A stretch of DNA of 64,000 nucleotides. It comes from Plasmopara viticola (Eukaryota; Oomycota; Peronosporomycetes; Peronosporales; Peronosporaceae). Below, in pieces: positions 44,401 through 52,271 of the stretch. A program made the translations under genes and the position numbers. Below the pieces are notes generated by a model. That model worked only from the letters and a program-made list of their open reading frames with translations. It was not told the DNA's origin and did no database searches. Numbering within the stretch: position 1 is the stretch's first letter; each line of letters opens with the position of its first letter. Location of the stretch: the NCBI GenBank assembly GCA_001695595.3, contig MBPM02000030.1, positions 496,001 to 560,000 on the forward strand, given 5' to 3'.

Positions 44401-44777
44401 GTCGTCGCATTGAATATCACGGAGGTGGTACTTTTTACTCGAACGGGTTGAATGAAGCCAATGCCATTTTCTCCCGCTCGGACTTGGAAGCTTATAAACC
44501 GGTGATGATTTTTTTTACTGATGGGCGTCCAGCTGATCGCAAAAAAGGCCCAGCGTTGGCGGTGGACGTTCGAAATCGATATGCCAAGTTTGGTCTGCGG
44601 ACATTTGTCGTGGGATTTGGACGAGCAAGTGACATGGGGCTTAGCGATCTTGCGGAAAAGCTGAGCGGATCAGTCTACGAAGCACTCACGAGCGTGGATT
44701 TAGGAGAAGCCTTTCGTTCTATCTCAATGTCGTTAGGAGCTAGAGCTGGGCTCATTCATTCCACAACCGCTGCTTAA
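38493..44777 (+). CDS. Giant GTPase - Cys/His-rich - vWA domain protein
   Basis: 2094 aa, single exon; ATG at 38493 chosen because the longer frame begins at TTG. Residues 1-1000 have no domain I recognise. A large-GTPase domain (GB1/VLIG-like) starts about 1020, with P-loop GKQSTGKS (1041-1048) and switch II LDFEGLGSFERTDQED near 1085. About 1440-1620 is a Cys/His-rich array of repeated HxCGxxC and HEGxHxC motifs, likely zinc-binding and reminiscent of NFX1-type fingers; a second Cys/His cluster follows to about 1750. The C-terminal vWA domain (about 1905-2085) has a complete MIDAS motif DCSGS (1913-1917) and FTDGRPAD. This combination suggests a nucleotide-dependent scaffold or ubiquitin-linked defence-type factor, but that is inference; no characterised role is known to me. 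It follows the VPS13 gene by 196 bp. Confidence 0.88.
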   Translation: MEDMVADGAKSAFTAGENLFRLLRFARETQCGEEVAKPVLDELEVMRLCRSFGMMSSVNPKDFEFSVLHAREFDEDFSRFLRYELLEKSCLGDMKLKGVFGKQNQISDALLDMNACSTEMLLTLADANDGIYCVKLNFEQSLKHQRDGKDVIDLLLFCWIRDELFQPQKLRDIPTYVLRFLTKLTPDIICCTTPYDLDQIVAAMAIPNEQADDELSSYSVSFRIEKQENQPDSTSCVAISSVDLKKLSEDCIDICLLKGSYPAIAVSKLVKSVVRTKPFNQTFRSEAKLKFAEWLIAESRHFRIDLNRGIVRSRKLCENVLKAFDIWPEDEIRAFREAQNVKEQQEYDLAATRFKEEIAERRANLERVADHLFRLCVGDTASASLNCESFQVALSDYEVFRKWIRCTCHRPMDKKIVATLDAPINLETVKATLYALFSNGEDDELIKMIRMCAGTPHSEIMKAINKRKTKNLNVIVPDEKVTKSELFLEKVSGALKELQVKWRIAVESVFAVVKDVKLSDLKSKTTKASGGFENVIIERKLDQLREMLLSRDGLLLSLSACTRGRGTVICKGIKEVVVPSSVSQNIVKLAMQGGNLVSASWGQECLGWHQMLPDEKLVATFTIKVRSALLVCSREGSMFVKTLDFSPSTASRNQRQVSEKIVRAFGQIPSLCDYDARNRIISFVLKDSVGIYKFDETFKGMEVVKIVDLGVRSTLAELPFKDVLLMDSTVYVTDTSGYSQGINLHNDRTSQVMSVHDEAKTRVSRSQLLDLADKLALGVISCAQSDDGAFKGILECISQDDYRQLPLLPLGVSFLTNQVSVQSVDDCVLVLDPIAQIVYSFSIRVTVRSNSYRMRQSGKNNSVFESGATSSDRPRKQHWMYTFYHVFEKFPVHGMLETENLPPVSIVIACPGLKEINTALESYHDFLSLLMSDLMALNKPLHGLDLTRGLTLQRSLDDVSMSLVPLNLFFQTVITFLPVQICRAEGNALTVLYDGMDQSFETEDDTQPWEATDIAESIRFGLLSPLLCAWRGRCVVITSMGKQSTGKSYFLNHVTGSSFAIAGNRCTDGAWMTLRILKDCLLVVLDFEGLGSFERTDQEDVFLSVLNASLSMFTIFRMEMRFDKDIDGLFTRFQKGVSLLKKEKKLFQGTLYMSVKDVNPNDQDGVLSEFKQKFQRLLTANCENFFLSEMYTGELKINCSPPLGTSGYYESLRHARQLVTKLVNESDLSRGYDSGNSFHDCIRLVLAKISILDWTAVDESSQRLQMNELKRKIPGIIRTGCYIPVEAQATHEHLPRSLKDLPFHDTSVLRSLNFEQLSQEFPESSQSWAKVDVEVSLDGIEDENVDFGPAVCFFENVGTSCINLTLLKLFQRYMALISKGPLEKIVHKDYVNFDAMLSFLVCRRVIKTMLWVKQFLGTERFMTEWEQIEQTYIFPFQALVKRCLHHCAKCQLQCMRSVCHSFDDDHDCGMDHVCRSLCEYCALSCRLGEKELPRCVGKAGHEGKCDCVKGDHTCGKECSLIGASNCGGLCVLRGGHEGDHRCSVKQHACGAACSASECHGTCILNMAHRHTVHKCAETQCKHACEMIGCKERCSHASHFHDQPELKAKFAEENGQMHERVTMSQQTLHLCSSRHNCGATCQMKGICTKSVQISTSKFSGSRDTFDFELKQMVGIRNKCAVVLQPGITNHDNVAHSCVRLLPNGTETVHGCDVRCEACEYYCDKSIGHEGDHSAAHGNMRNMHFVADDVDVINWENRKYVPGEKGVAEMCNIHCSSAGRGHVHYLKCDKKSSSACVYAGLQDKRRHCASNLKPITKHEVDELLHEKYWKTIGWEDPCASAFERAHFAKCPYLCDAPEHKGDDKSPSYCDLEAWHRPVAGPSSSEQKGISYISGHRFACSHVSTTGKLHHVFVLDCSGSMRGEPWQDLVSAVHGYLQSRLSAGITQDIVSVVTFGNRGIVEFESISIGSALRRRIEYHGGGTFYSNGLNEANAIFSRSDLEAYKPVMIFFTDGRPADRKKGPALAVDVRNRYAKFGLRTFVVGFGRASDMGLSDLAEKLSGSVYEALTSVDLGEAFRSISMSLGARAGLIHSTTAA

Positions 44778-45172
44778 TGTGCGTTCGGGTCCTAATGGGG
44801 GCCCTTACCTTGGGACGCACCTTAGGACGCAAAGGTGCCGTGCGACGCTGTTGTAGTCGCGTATTGTTTGTGAAGAGTCATGACAGAAGATAAAGAATTG
44901 ACTGGCGTCGAGCGTATTATTTAAGCTCAACACAATTTGAAGGTGTCAATTTATCAGCAGTCTTGCTTTTTACTATTTCATACTTCTTCTTTTGATTATG
45001 TTGTCGATGTGCTACAAAATAAAATAGCACAACGAAGCATTGTCTTAAAGGATCCACTAAACAGCCTCCCTTTTTCTCTTCCATTCCTCTATGCAGTACC
45101 CCCAAATTATAATAACATCTATGATTGGCTGAAGTGAACACAGTTGAATTTAAATGATCTGTAGGATATAGG
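44778..45172. other. Spacer between the GTPase gene and the first mobile element
   Basis: 395 bp; 3' flank of the GTPase/vWA gene, then AT-rich DNA. The frame at 44937-45137 has no motif. The last bases (TGTAGGATATA) are the left flank of SINE copy A. Confidence 0.5.
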
Positions 45173-45472
45173 CTTCGGAAAAGGTTGAGGTGACGCCCTC
45201 CTTCCAAGCGCGGGGGCCAAATGCTCGCGCGCTTCGGGCAGGTGCTCTCGGGCATCTGCAGGTCTCTAACGAGTCTCACCCTCGACGCGACGGTCTCCAG
45301 CACCAGGGCGCCACCTGGGCTCTTACCAAATTAGAGCTAGACAAAATAATGGAAGACCCTCACGACCTCGGTGCTGGCTGCACTGCCCGCCGAACGAGAC
45401 CCGACGTATGCGGACACCACTCTATGCCGTGGACTAGCCAGACTGAGCGTAGCACGTGCATAACGTGGGAAC

Positions 45473-45487
45473 TAGTGATGGGGACGT
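45473..45487 (+). repeat. hAT left terminal inverted repeat
   Basis: TAGTGATGGGGACGT, directly after the GTGGGAAC target duplication. Confidence 0.92.
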
Positions 45488-45625
45488 AAACGGTGTTAAC
45501 GTAAAAAAAATGTAGTTCCCGTTCCCGTCCAGGGTTCCCGTTCACGTTTTTTTAGACGTTGTTTGACGTCTCGGAAAGACACTGTAACCTATCAAACCAA
45601 TGGTTTAAAACCATACCATGTTCAA

Positions 45626-45926
45626 TGCTTCGGAAAAGGTTGGGGTGACGCCCTCCTTCCAAGCGAGGGGCCTGAATGCTCACGCGCTTCGGGCAGGTGC
45701 TCTCGGGCATCTGCAGGTCTCTAACGAGTCTCACCCTCGACGCGACGGTCTCCAGCACCAGGACGCCACCTGGGCTCTTACCAAGTCAGCGCTAAACGGT
45801 GCTGGCTCCACTGCCCGCCGAACGAGACCCGACGTATGCGGACACCACTCTATGCCGTGGACTAGCCAGACTGAGCCTAGCACGTGCATAACTTGGCAAC
45901 GCGATAACGTAATACAATACAATACA
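45626..45926 (+). repeat. SINE copy B inside the hAT transposon
   Basis: About 301 bp, same family as 1697-2022 but with about 30 bp missing internally, after the CTAAAC segment. Flanked by a perfect 13-bp target duplication ATACCATGTTCAA (45613-45625 and 45927-45939), though the first bases are ambiguous with the ATAC tail. It lies wholly inside the hAT element, so it arrived after the hAT insertion. Confidence 0.9.
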
Positions 45927-46078
45927 ATACCATGTTCAAGCTGCACAAACATAAGAACGGACGGGAGAAGAGTTTTTAAGACAAGTCGGCTGCTGGCACA
46001 TTAAAGGTGATGTGAGTTGTGCAAAAAGTTTATTTACAACATGTAACTCTTTAGCACGTTTCTACCGTACGTCTTCAG

Positions 46079-48335
46079 CTACTCCTCTGGTTCCTCGCCA
46101 ATCGTATTGCTGTAAAGAAAAATGAGATCTCTTAGGTTGGAAGAAGACAACCTATTACGCCGTGCTGTAATAATTTTCCTGCCCACGAGAAGCAGCGCTC
46201 TGAAGGTACTGATGTAGCTACCATGCCAAAATATTTCCTCGCAATAGGAGCTAAGAGCGGAAAATCACTGCCATTTTCGCGCCACCACTTGAGACCATCG
46301 TCAACTTTCTGTGTTTTCAGCTTCTGCTTTTGGCACGTATTTTCTTGTGCCTTTTGATGGGATCTATCGTAGTATCGATTCACCTCTGCCTCTACTTTTG
46401 CACGAAGCGACAACCCGTTTTGCACTTGAAGGTCGAGGCGATCTTCGCTTGCGTCCAAGGAGATCAATTATAAGTTCTCTTCTTCATCGCTATCCTCATC
46501 AAAGCTCGTGCTGTAGATATCATTGACGGCATTAGCACCAGCAGAGCGCATTGCCTCGCTCACCAAGAACTCCCTCCCTTCTATTTTTTCTGTTGCGTTC
46601 AGTGACTCACCATGCACGGATTTAGGATCAAGCAAGCAGCAATATTTCAAATCCAAGGGTAATTGCTTGAATCCTTTTCGGAGCAAAAACAAGAAAAACC
46701 GACGGACGAGATGCATGCGCTCCAGCACCGAGCTATAGTAATATTCTCCAGCGTGAGCAGGCGATATTTTGGCAAATATCCTCTGATTTAATAGTCGTTT
46801 TTCAAGAAGGCGTATACATGGATATATCAATGTAGCAGTGGGGTATGTTCCACCTGAATAGTGTCTTAGTTACCAGCTCGAAAAGCACGAGAAGCTTGTC
46901 GAGGCATTGGATGCTAAACCACATTTCTCCAGTGGGCCTCACAATACTTGCGTCGCTGAACTTTTCTTTGCCTTTCGCTGTCAATATAAACTCCATGAAT
47001 GATTGGATACTAGGACGAAGTTGCAGAAGGCGTTGAATTATGTGATGCGCGCTATTCCAGCGGGTGGCTACATCTGAAATAACGGTAAGAGGTACGGCCA
47101 CATTTTGTAGCGACTTCAACTTGTCTTTTCCTTTAAAACTTTTGTTGAAGTAGTGAACAATTTTGCGAAAGCTAGAAACATGCATTCTTGTTTCACTCAT
47201 GGCTTGCTTCATAGCGTTTAGAATTGAAGTTGTTGTCCGCACACTAAGACAACCATCAAGAAGACCTCCATCCAGCGTGTCATCAGCATTAACGTCCAGT
47301 GGCTCAGATTCATGCGAAACGTTGTCTATAGAACTTGCAATCGTTTGGGATTCGATATCTACCAGTTCTTGCTCCAAGAACGCAATAGCTTCCAGTTCAA
47401 TTGCAGGGTCCTCAATCCACTGCTCCTCCTCATCTTCAATGTCAGCAATATTTTCAACCTCCTCCCTACCTTCCTCGTTCCCGTCATTATCCTCTTCCAC
47501 ATTTGTCACTTCGACACTTGTTTTTGAAAGAGCTCCTGATACAATCAAATGTAGCGTATGCGCCACGCATCCGAAGTGCTGCACACCTAGCGCATCACAC
47601 GCACTGACAATGTTCGACCCGTTATCACGTACCATTTTGGTAACGCGAGAAACATCTAGACCCCACTTGCGCATGAGCCCGCCCAGTTTGCATTTAATCC
47701 TGGTGCCAGTGTGCTTCCCACGAAAACTCATAACATCCAAAGTGTACGTCATCATCTCAAAATTGGAATTTACAAAATGAATAGTTAGCGAAATATAGCT
47801 ATCTGTTGCTCGAGATGTCCACATGTCAGATGTGAGAGAATAGAAGTCTGCATCTTCAGCAATCTGCGTCTTTACCAGCGATCGCTTGAACTGACAGTGA
47901 TTTTGCATTTTTTCAGTTATAGTGCGGCGAGAGGGTAGCTCGTACAGACCTCTCATCGTCTGAATCAACGTCAAGAAAACACGAAGCTCCTTGTCGTCGG
48001 CAACACTTAGTGGGCGCAGTCGTTTGGCAATCCAATCAATGAAAGCTCTTGTGGCCATCTCTTCGTCAGCTGGATCGATCTTTCTTGTTCTCTCTCTCGG
48101 AGAAAACATCATTGCATCAGATTTTCGCGTTGCATGAAGTGCGATCGCCACTCGCTTGGATGCCTGTTCACGCCCAGCTCTGCTGAGATCTTGTGGATGT
48201 TTCTCATTCATGTGCTTTCGAATGCTGGCGCTACTTCCTGATTTAAAGCTGAAAGAGCTTTTGCACTTTAGACAATAAGCCAAGTTTGTATCAGACGATT
48301 CCCACGCCTTCTTTCCCAGATGGAGCTTCCACCAT
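46079..48335 (-). pseudogene. hAT transposase, broken
   Basis: DDE-type transposase with the hAT order of domains. At the N terminus is a BED zinc finger (CLKC ... HMNEKH). The RNase H-like core has TSDMWTS (first catalytic Asp), VRDNGSNIVSA (second Asp) and the CVAHTLHLIV motif, then an acidic insertion. The C-terminal dimerisation region contains WWRENGSDFPLLAPIARKYF and PSERCFSWAGK with the catalytic Glu. Lesions: a frameshift near 46830, where similarity continues in the next frame at YPTATLIYP; an in-frame TAA at about 46467; and a further frameshift near 46170, after which the expected RRNRL segment reads in another frame and stops at 46079. The likely ATG at 48335 is also out of frame with the zinc finger. 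No intact product is possible. Confidence 0.9.
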
Positions 48336-48603
48336 CGAATGATCCTACGCCGCCGCCCCTGTTTAAGATGCGCCGTATTAAGAAGGACGATTACTGGTCG
48401 TTCATCCGACTTGTAGCTCCAAACGCACAGCTACCACCGCGATGCGTTGTAGGCTCTTTCTTCTATCCTGCAATCTCAGCCGTTCAAAACTGCTCGTGTG
48501 GTGTACTATACATTAATGTTGCCGGGACGTCTCAAAACGTTTGCAATACGTCAACGGATACCGGCTTAACGTTTTTAACGTTGAGCTGACGTCCCCATCT
48601 CTA
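48284..48603. other. hAT right subterminal region and right inverted repeat
   Basis: 5' leader of the transposase, overlapping its possible ATG, then the subterminal region rich in ACGT/AACGTT motifs, as on the left side. The terminal inverted repeat is 48589-48603. A plus-strand frame at 48320-48589 lies opposite the transposase leader and is not supported as a gene. Confidence 0.7.
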
Positions 48604-48628
48604 GTGGGAACGCGACAACGTAATACAA

Positions 48629-48646
48629 CAGTAATATATATTACTG
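48629..48646. repeat. 18-bp perfect palindrome beside the left viral end
   Basis: CAGTAATATATATTACTG is its own reverse complement. It lies about 20 bp outside the left inverted repeat of the viral element and overlaps the tail of SINE copy A. The function is unknown. Confidence 0.7.
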
Positions 48647-48668
48647 GATAGTACATCATCAGGATGTC

Positions 48669-49416
48669 TAGGGGTACTCTGGATGCCTTTTTATGCATGG
48701 CTTGAGCGGACGATAAGCGAATAAGCGGACGAAAGAAAACCAGTTTTCTCCGGTTTTCCCTTCCCCGCTTCCTTTCCCATTTCAAGAAAGAAAAAAATGA
48801 GCGCGTACTGCGACGGGGATTCGTTTTGTTCGTCCGCTGTAAGCATGACGACTGCGAACACTGCCGATGAGAATCGTGGTGCCATGGATGCGCTGAAGCT
48901 TGATGTGGCTGCAAGTTATTTCGATCAAGTTGACGACAAAATTGACCCCTATGTCGTTTGTGAGAAAGTTTCCGTTGATGCATTTAATGAGTATGTTGGA
49001 GACGGTAAAGGACTGCGGATTGCGCTTCGCTTTCTCGTCCTCCATGATGGACGTATTGTGATTGTCGAACTGCCAACGAAAGTGCATGAGAGCACAGCGG
49101 ATGTGTTAAAGTACGAGCTCATGGATGCAACGGGAAATAGACGCGAGGTTGCAAGTGGCGGCTCGATGACAGCAAGAAGAGCTGACAACCCAACAAGGAG
49201 GCTGATGCGACATTTGGTTGAAAGAGACTTACGCCCAACCGAACACCGGCACCGGCTCCTCGCACCGTTACTGATTGGGTAACACTGGCAGTGGAGGTTG
49301 GAAGATCGCAGACGTGGGCAAGTCTGGTGGAAGCTGCCGAGTGGTGGTGCAAATTAGTGAAATCCAGTAAGTCCTGCCTTTGAAAATCAGTCCTCAAGGT
49401 GTTCAGATGCGACACG
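48669..49416 (+). repeat. Left terminal inverted repeat of the viral element
   Basis: About 750 bp, beginning TAGGGGTACTCTGGATGCC. It aligns over its length with the reverse complement of 60702-61484, with many substitutions, small indels and an insertion of about 30 bp in the right copy. It contains most of a nuclease gene. Confidence 0.88.
48797..49416 (+). pseudogene. PD-(D/E)XK-like nuclease gene, left-repeat copy (truncated)
   Basis: Starts at ATG 48797 (MSAYCDGDSFC). It reads openly through DALKLDVAASYFDQ, VVCEKVSVDAFNEYVGDGKG and DATGNRREVASGGSMTARR. A one-base deletion near 49185 then shifts the frame. In the shifted frame the expected core resumes: EADATFG (acidic residue) and, after a proline-rich loop, WVTLAVEVGRSQTWASLVEA. 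This resembles the D...ExG/K core and helix of Uma2-like restriction-endonuclease-fold proteins. Homology to the right copy ends about 49416, so the C-terminal third is missing. Unlike the right copy it keeps a Trp codon where the right one has a stop. Family placement is by motif only. Confidence 0.6.
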
Positions 49417-49424
49417 CGCTTTCT

Positions 49425-49652
49425 TTATTGATACTTCGCCCGCAACTGCGCAAGTGATGCTATTTCACCGATGCACGCTTTGGCCGGAGAAGTCTTTTTG
49501 CTGATGCGAACATGGTCGTCTAAGGTAATTCTTGACTCGGCTACTTCTGACTCTGGTTTGGGAGTTGGTAGCGAATAGTAATCATCGTCGATCTGTGTCG
49601 GCTGTGGTTCTTGTGAATCTATACACTGGACATCCATTGTGTGGCTCTGCAT
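49425..49652 (-). CDS. Small unidentified viral open frame
   Basis: 75 codons with an ATG start at 49652, just inside the left repeat. The product is acidic and hydrophilic (QPTQIDDDYYSLPTPKPE) with no domain I recognise. It shares its orientation with the adjacent nuclease and protease genes and is spaced only 3 bp from the former's stop. It could be a small viral gene or a remnant of one. Confidence 0.4.
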   Translation of the reverse strand: MQSHTMDVQCIDSQEPQPTQIDDDYYSLPTPKPESEVAESRITLDDHVRISKKTSPAKACIGEIASLAQLRAKYQ

Positions 49653-49655
49653 ATA

Positions 49656-50099
49656 TTACAATGAGACAAAAAATGTGTGGTGCGCTATTACGAACTTAAG
49701 CTCGCTAGATGTTTCTTGGATCGTTTCTTTCCATTTTTTCTTCTGACGCTCCAGCGCTTTGGTTTTACTTTGTGCGTAATATGCTTTACTAGTGATCCAT
49801 TCAATTCTCAGAGGATCGTATCGTTTAATGCAGTGAAGCTTGTACATCCATATCTGCTCCTTTGACTCTAAGTGCTTGCGATCAACTACATCATACTCTT
49901 TGATAAGAATGCTTCGGATCTCTTTGATATCGAATTTGTCAAAATATGAATGTACGCTTATTGAACGAGCAGGATTCTTTTTATATTCACCATACCGTCG
50001 TTTGTGTTGCTGCCAACGCACTCGCAATTCATTGAATGTAGATCAGATGTAGTCATCGTCTGACTGAGAACAAATGATTTTATAAACTCGGCCAGTCAT
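49656..50099 (-). pseudogene. GIY-YIG endonuclease, copy 1, in-frame stop
   Basis: Beginning at the Met codon at 50099, the frame reads RVYKIICSQSDDDYI, then TGA, then continues in the same frame with STFNELRVRWQQHKRRY, KFDIKEIRSILIKEYDV and a C-terminal basic tail. Alignment with the intact paralogue at 56864 shows that the stop sits at the conserved Gly of the second half-motif (Y-x-G-S-T); one base change explains it. Family members nick or cleave DNA and occur in many Polinton-like viruses and giant-virus mobilomes. Its 5' end is now read as an extension of the protease frame. Confidence 0.8.
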
Positions 50100-50486
50100 A
50101 ATGATACAAATTGTATTATATTTCTTTGTATCTTCGTTGAGAATAGACCCACTTGTGTGTTTCTTGAAGAGCTTGTAGAAAACATCCGCTTTTCCCTGCT
50201 GCAGATAGTATAAGAATAAAATGCAATAAGAACCACAGGAATAATTCTTTGGTATCACACGTGGTCTTAGTAAGCCGAGAGGGTCAAAATAAACCTTATT
50301 TTTGTTTGAAACGGCGCACCAGTGCGTACCAGAGAGCACACCTAACTTGATTATACAATAATCTTTGCTTCTGTCTAAATGCTGCTTGAAACCAATTTGA
50401 TCCACCTTGACGCCAAGGGAATTGGCAAGTTTCATGAGTTGATCATCCATCGCTCTAGACAATTTAATAATTCTTTTTTCGCTCAT
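50043..50486 (-). CDS. Adenain/Ulp1-like cysteine protease (maturation protease), fused at its 3' end
   Basis: Virion maturation protease of the adenovirus/Polinton type. His appears in GTHWCAVSN (H55), Asp in YFDPLGL (D68) and the nucleophile in CGSYCILFLYYL (C84). The ATG at 50486 follows an AT-rich leader shared with the divergent capsid gene 58 bp away. The gap from D68 to C84 is shorter than usual and lacks the usual Gln before the CG motif, suggesting an internal deletion and an inactive enzyme. The open frame runs on past the probable end of the protease (around residue 128) into the first 17 codons of the GIY-YIG gene, ending at that gene's premature TGA. The fusion looks secondary. 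Confidence 0.75.
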   Translation of the reverse strand: MSEKRIIKLSRAMDDQLMKLANSLGVKVDQIGFKQHLDRSKDYCIIKLGVLSGTHWCAVSNKNKVYFDPLGLLRPRVIPKNYSCGSYCILFLYYLQQGKADVFYKLFKKHTSGSILNEDTKKYNTICIIMTGRVYKIICSQSDDDYI

Positions 50487-50543
50487 GGTGCTTTATTTTT
50501 TGATTAGTATCATATAATCGTCACCAATATAATCAATAAAACT

Positions 50544-52176
50544 ATGTCGTCTGCACTTGATATCTCTGCTTTTGAACATTCTGTCGAACCAGCTCCCACT
50601 GAGACACTCTTTCGTGATAAAAAATAGACATATATTCAGGACTCAACGTCTAACACCGGTCAGTATGCCGGACATATCTGAATAGATCTCTACGGTCTCT
50701 TCGCAATCTGCATTTGTCAATTGGAAAGAAGCCGTCATCGAGCTTCCAGTAAAGCTACAAATTCTCAACGGCGGTGCTGATCCTGTCAATTCGACTACTG
50801 CCTGTTCTGTAAATGAATTGATTTCTAAGGCCGGCGCGTGGAAGTTCATTGACAGTGTTCAGGTTGTTATTGATAGAACCACCGTACAAACGAATCAAGT
50901 TGATGAGAATGTAAATACAACGTTCAAGGCTATCACTGAAACGGTTTATAATACGTATGTGAAACATGGTCCAACGAGAAACTTTGCTTTGGATGAGTAT
51001 TCCACTCCAACGATTCAAGGGTCTAGTGGAGCGGCACAGTCACTCGAAAACTTGGCCACTTCGTCGTTTATGACCGCCACTAATAGCATCGGTGAGTTTG
51101 GATTGGCTAACACGTACTCGGACCGAGGAGCCGCCGAACGATCGCTCTTTACTGCTCTTGACCAACAAAGCTCGAAACTTGCATTTGATGTTATGGGAGG
51201 CAGCGCAAATCTACAAGCCGTATCGATACCTCAAGTCTATGTGGCTCCTGCTGGTGCCGTTGCTGCTGGTTCGCCATTTTACGTCGACTTGCATTAAATT
51301 GCGGGATATCTGTAAATATTTCAAGAAAGCCCAATGCAGAAGAACACGCGCGGTTTTATTTACCTCAATTACAATAGCTCATCTACTACTTTGGTTACGA
51401 CTGGTAGTGCTGACGCTGTCGCGCCTGCTACTATTGCTAGTTTGAGCAATAACATGAACTTTGGCAACACGTGCCTACAATTACCGCCGATGTTAATGGT
51501 ACCTCCACTGCCGGAACCGGTATCACTCCTTCGCAATCGTTCTCGCGTCTCCTCGTTCCATCCTACTCGCCTAATCCCAGCACTGATCATGCATTGGCTC
51601 AGAAGAAAACAATCCGCTACTTCGAACAAATTACGAGTAAAGTCCAGTTGCTCCAAGCGCTTCCTTCGCTTGGACAGTCAGTAATGGCATTGCTAATCTA
51701 AAGCGTTTGATCATGCAACCTGATATTACCAATTCAACCGCAGGTGCTACTGTGTCGGACTTAATCAATCCTTTCCGTAGCCTATTTTCGACTGTACCTG
51801 CTACGACAAGTCCATTTGCCGCATTGAAAATCTACAAATTACCGTAGGAAACGTCTCTATTTGGAACAATCCGGTTCGTTTTGGATGAGATCTGTTTGTG
51901 CAAGAGATGTCAAAGTCGGGTGTTGATGGCATTCTTGATGATGTAACGTCGGCTGGTTTGTTACCTCAGCGTCAATGGGAATACCTTTACCGATTTGTTG
52001 CTATTGATATTGGTCGCCGCCTTCCAAGTGGAGATGGTGCCAGTAAGAGTATTATTGTGTTCGGTACTTTCAACTGTAACTACGCCCTTACGATTTATTA
52101 CCATGTATTGCGTGAAGTCGTTGCATCTGTTGATATGGCTATGGGTACGGTCTCGCAAGGTCCTGTTCAAGGCTGA
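50544..52176 (+). pseudogene. Polinton-like virus major capsid protein, frameshifted
   Basis: About 540 codons in several frames. Start ATG at 50544 (MSSALDISAFEHS). The first jelly roll is recognisable at AFVNWKEAVIELPVKLQIL and the long frame from 50690 to 51297. A TAA at about 51295 is followed by similarity continuing in a different frame. The C-terminal roll contains LQITVGNVSIWNN, GLLPQRQWEYLYRF, DIGRRLPSGDGAS, and a final hydrophobic strand up to the stop at 52176. Lesions include a TAG at 50625, stops near 50684 and 51295, and shifts near 51470, 51650 and 51840. The fold call rests on length, block order and position opposite the protease; I cannot run a structure search. Confidence 0.72.
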
Positions 52177-52271
52177 TTTTGACAACTTGGTAATGTAATT
52201 CTATTTAACCACATTTTTTTAATCATCTTCAATATACGTGACCTAATCAAAATCAATCATGACTGGCTTTT

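Larger units (their letters stand above)
45473..48603 (-). mobile_element. hAT-superfamily DNA transposon, non-autonomous now
   Basis: 3131 bp. The left end TAGTGATGGGGACGT matches the reverse complement of the right end (TAGAGATGGGGACGT) at 14 of 15 positions, and both resemble the Ac-like TAGGGATG terminus. A perfect 8-bp target duplication GTGGGAAC (45465-45472 and 48604-48611) flanks it; eight bases is diagnostic of hAT. It contains a minus-strand transposase relic and a later SINE insertion at 45626-45926. It inserted into a pre-existing SINE copy. Confidence 0.95.
45173..48640 (+). repeat. SINE copy A, split by the hAT element
   Basis: The left part (45173-45472) matches SINE copy 1 from its first base through the TGCATAAC segment. 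The tail continues at 48612 with CGCGACAACGTAATACAACA, exactly where copy 1 reads CGCGATAACGTAATACAATA. The 3.1-kb hAT transposon sits between. A target duplication for this copy is not clear: TGTAGGATA on the left resembles TACTGGATA (48642-48650) on the right at 7 of 9 positions. Confidence 0.85.

Noticed and set aside
48320..48589. 89-codon plus open frame in the hAT right end
   Set aside because: Lies opposite the transposase leader and runs into the terminal repeat; no motif.
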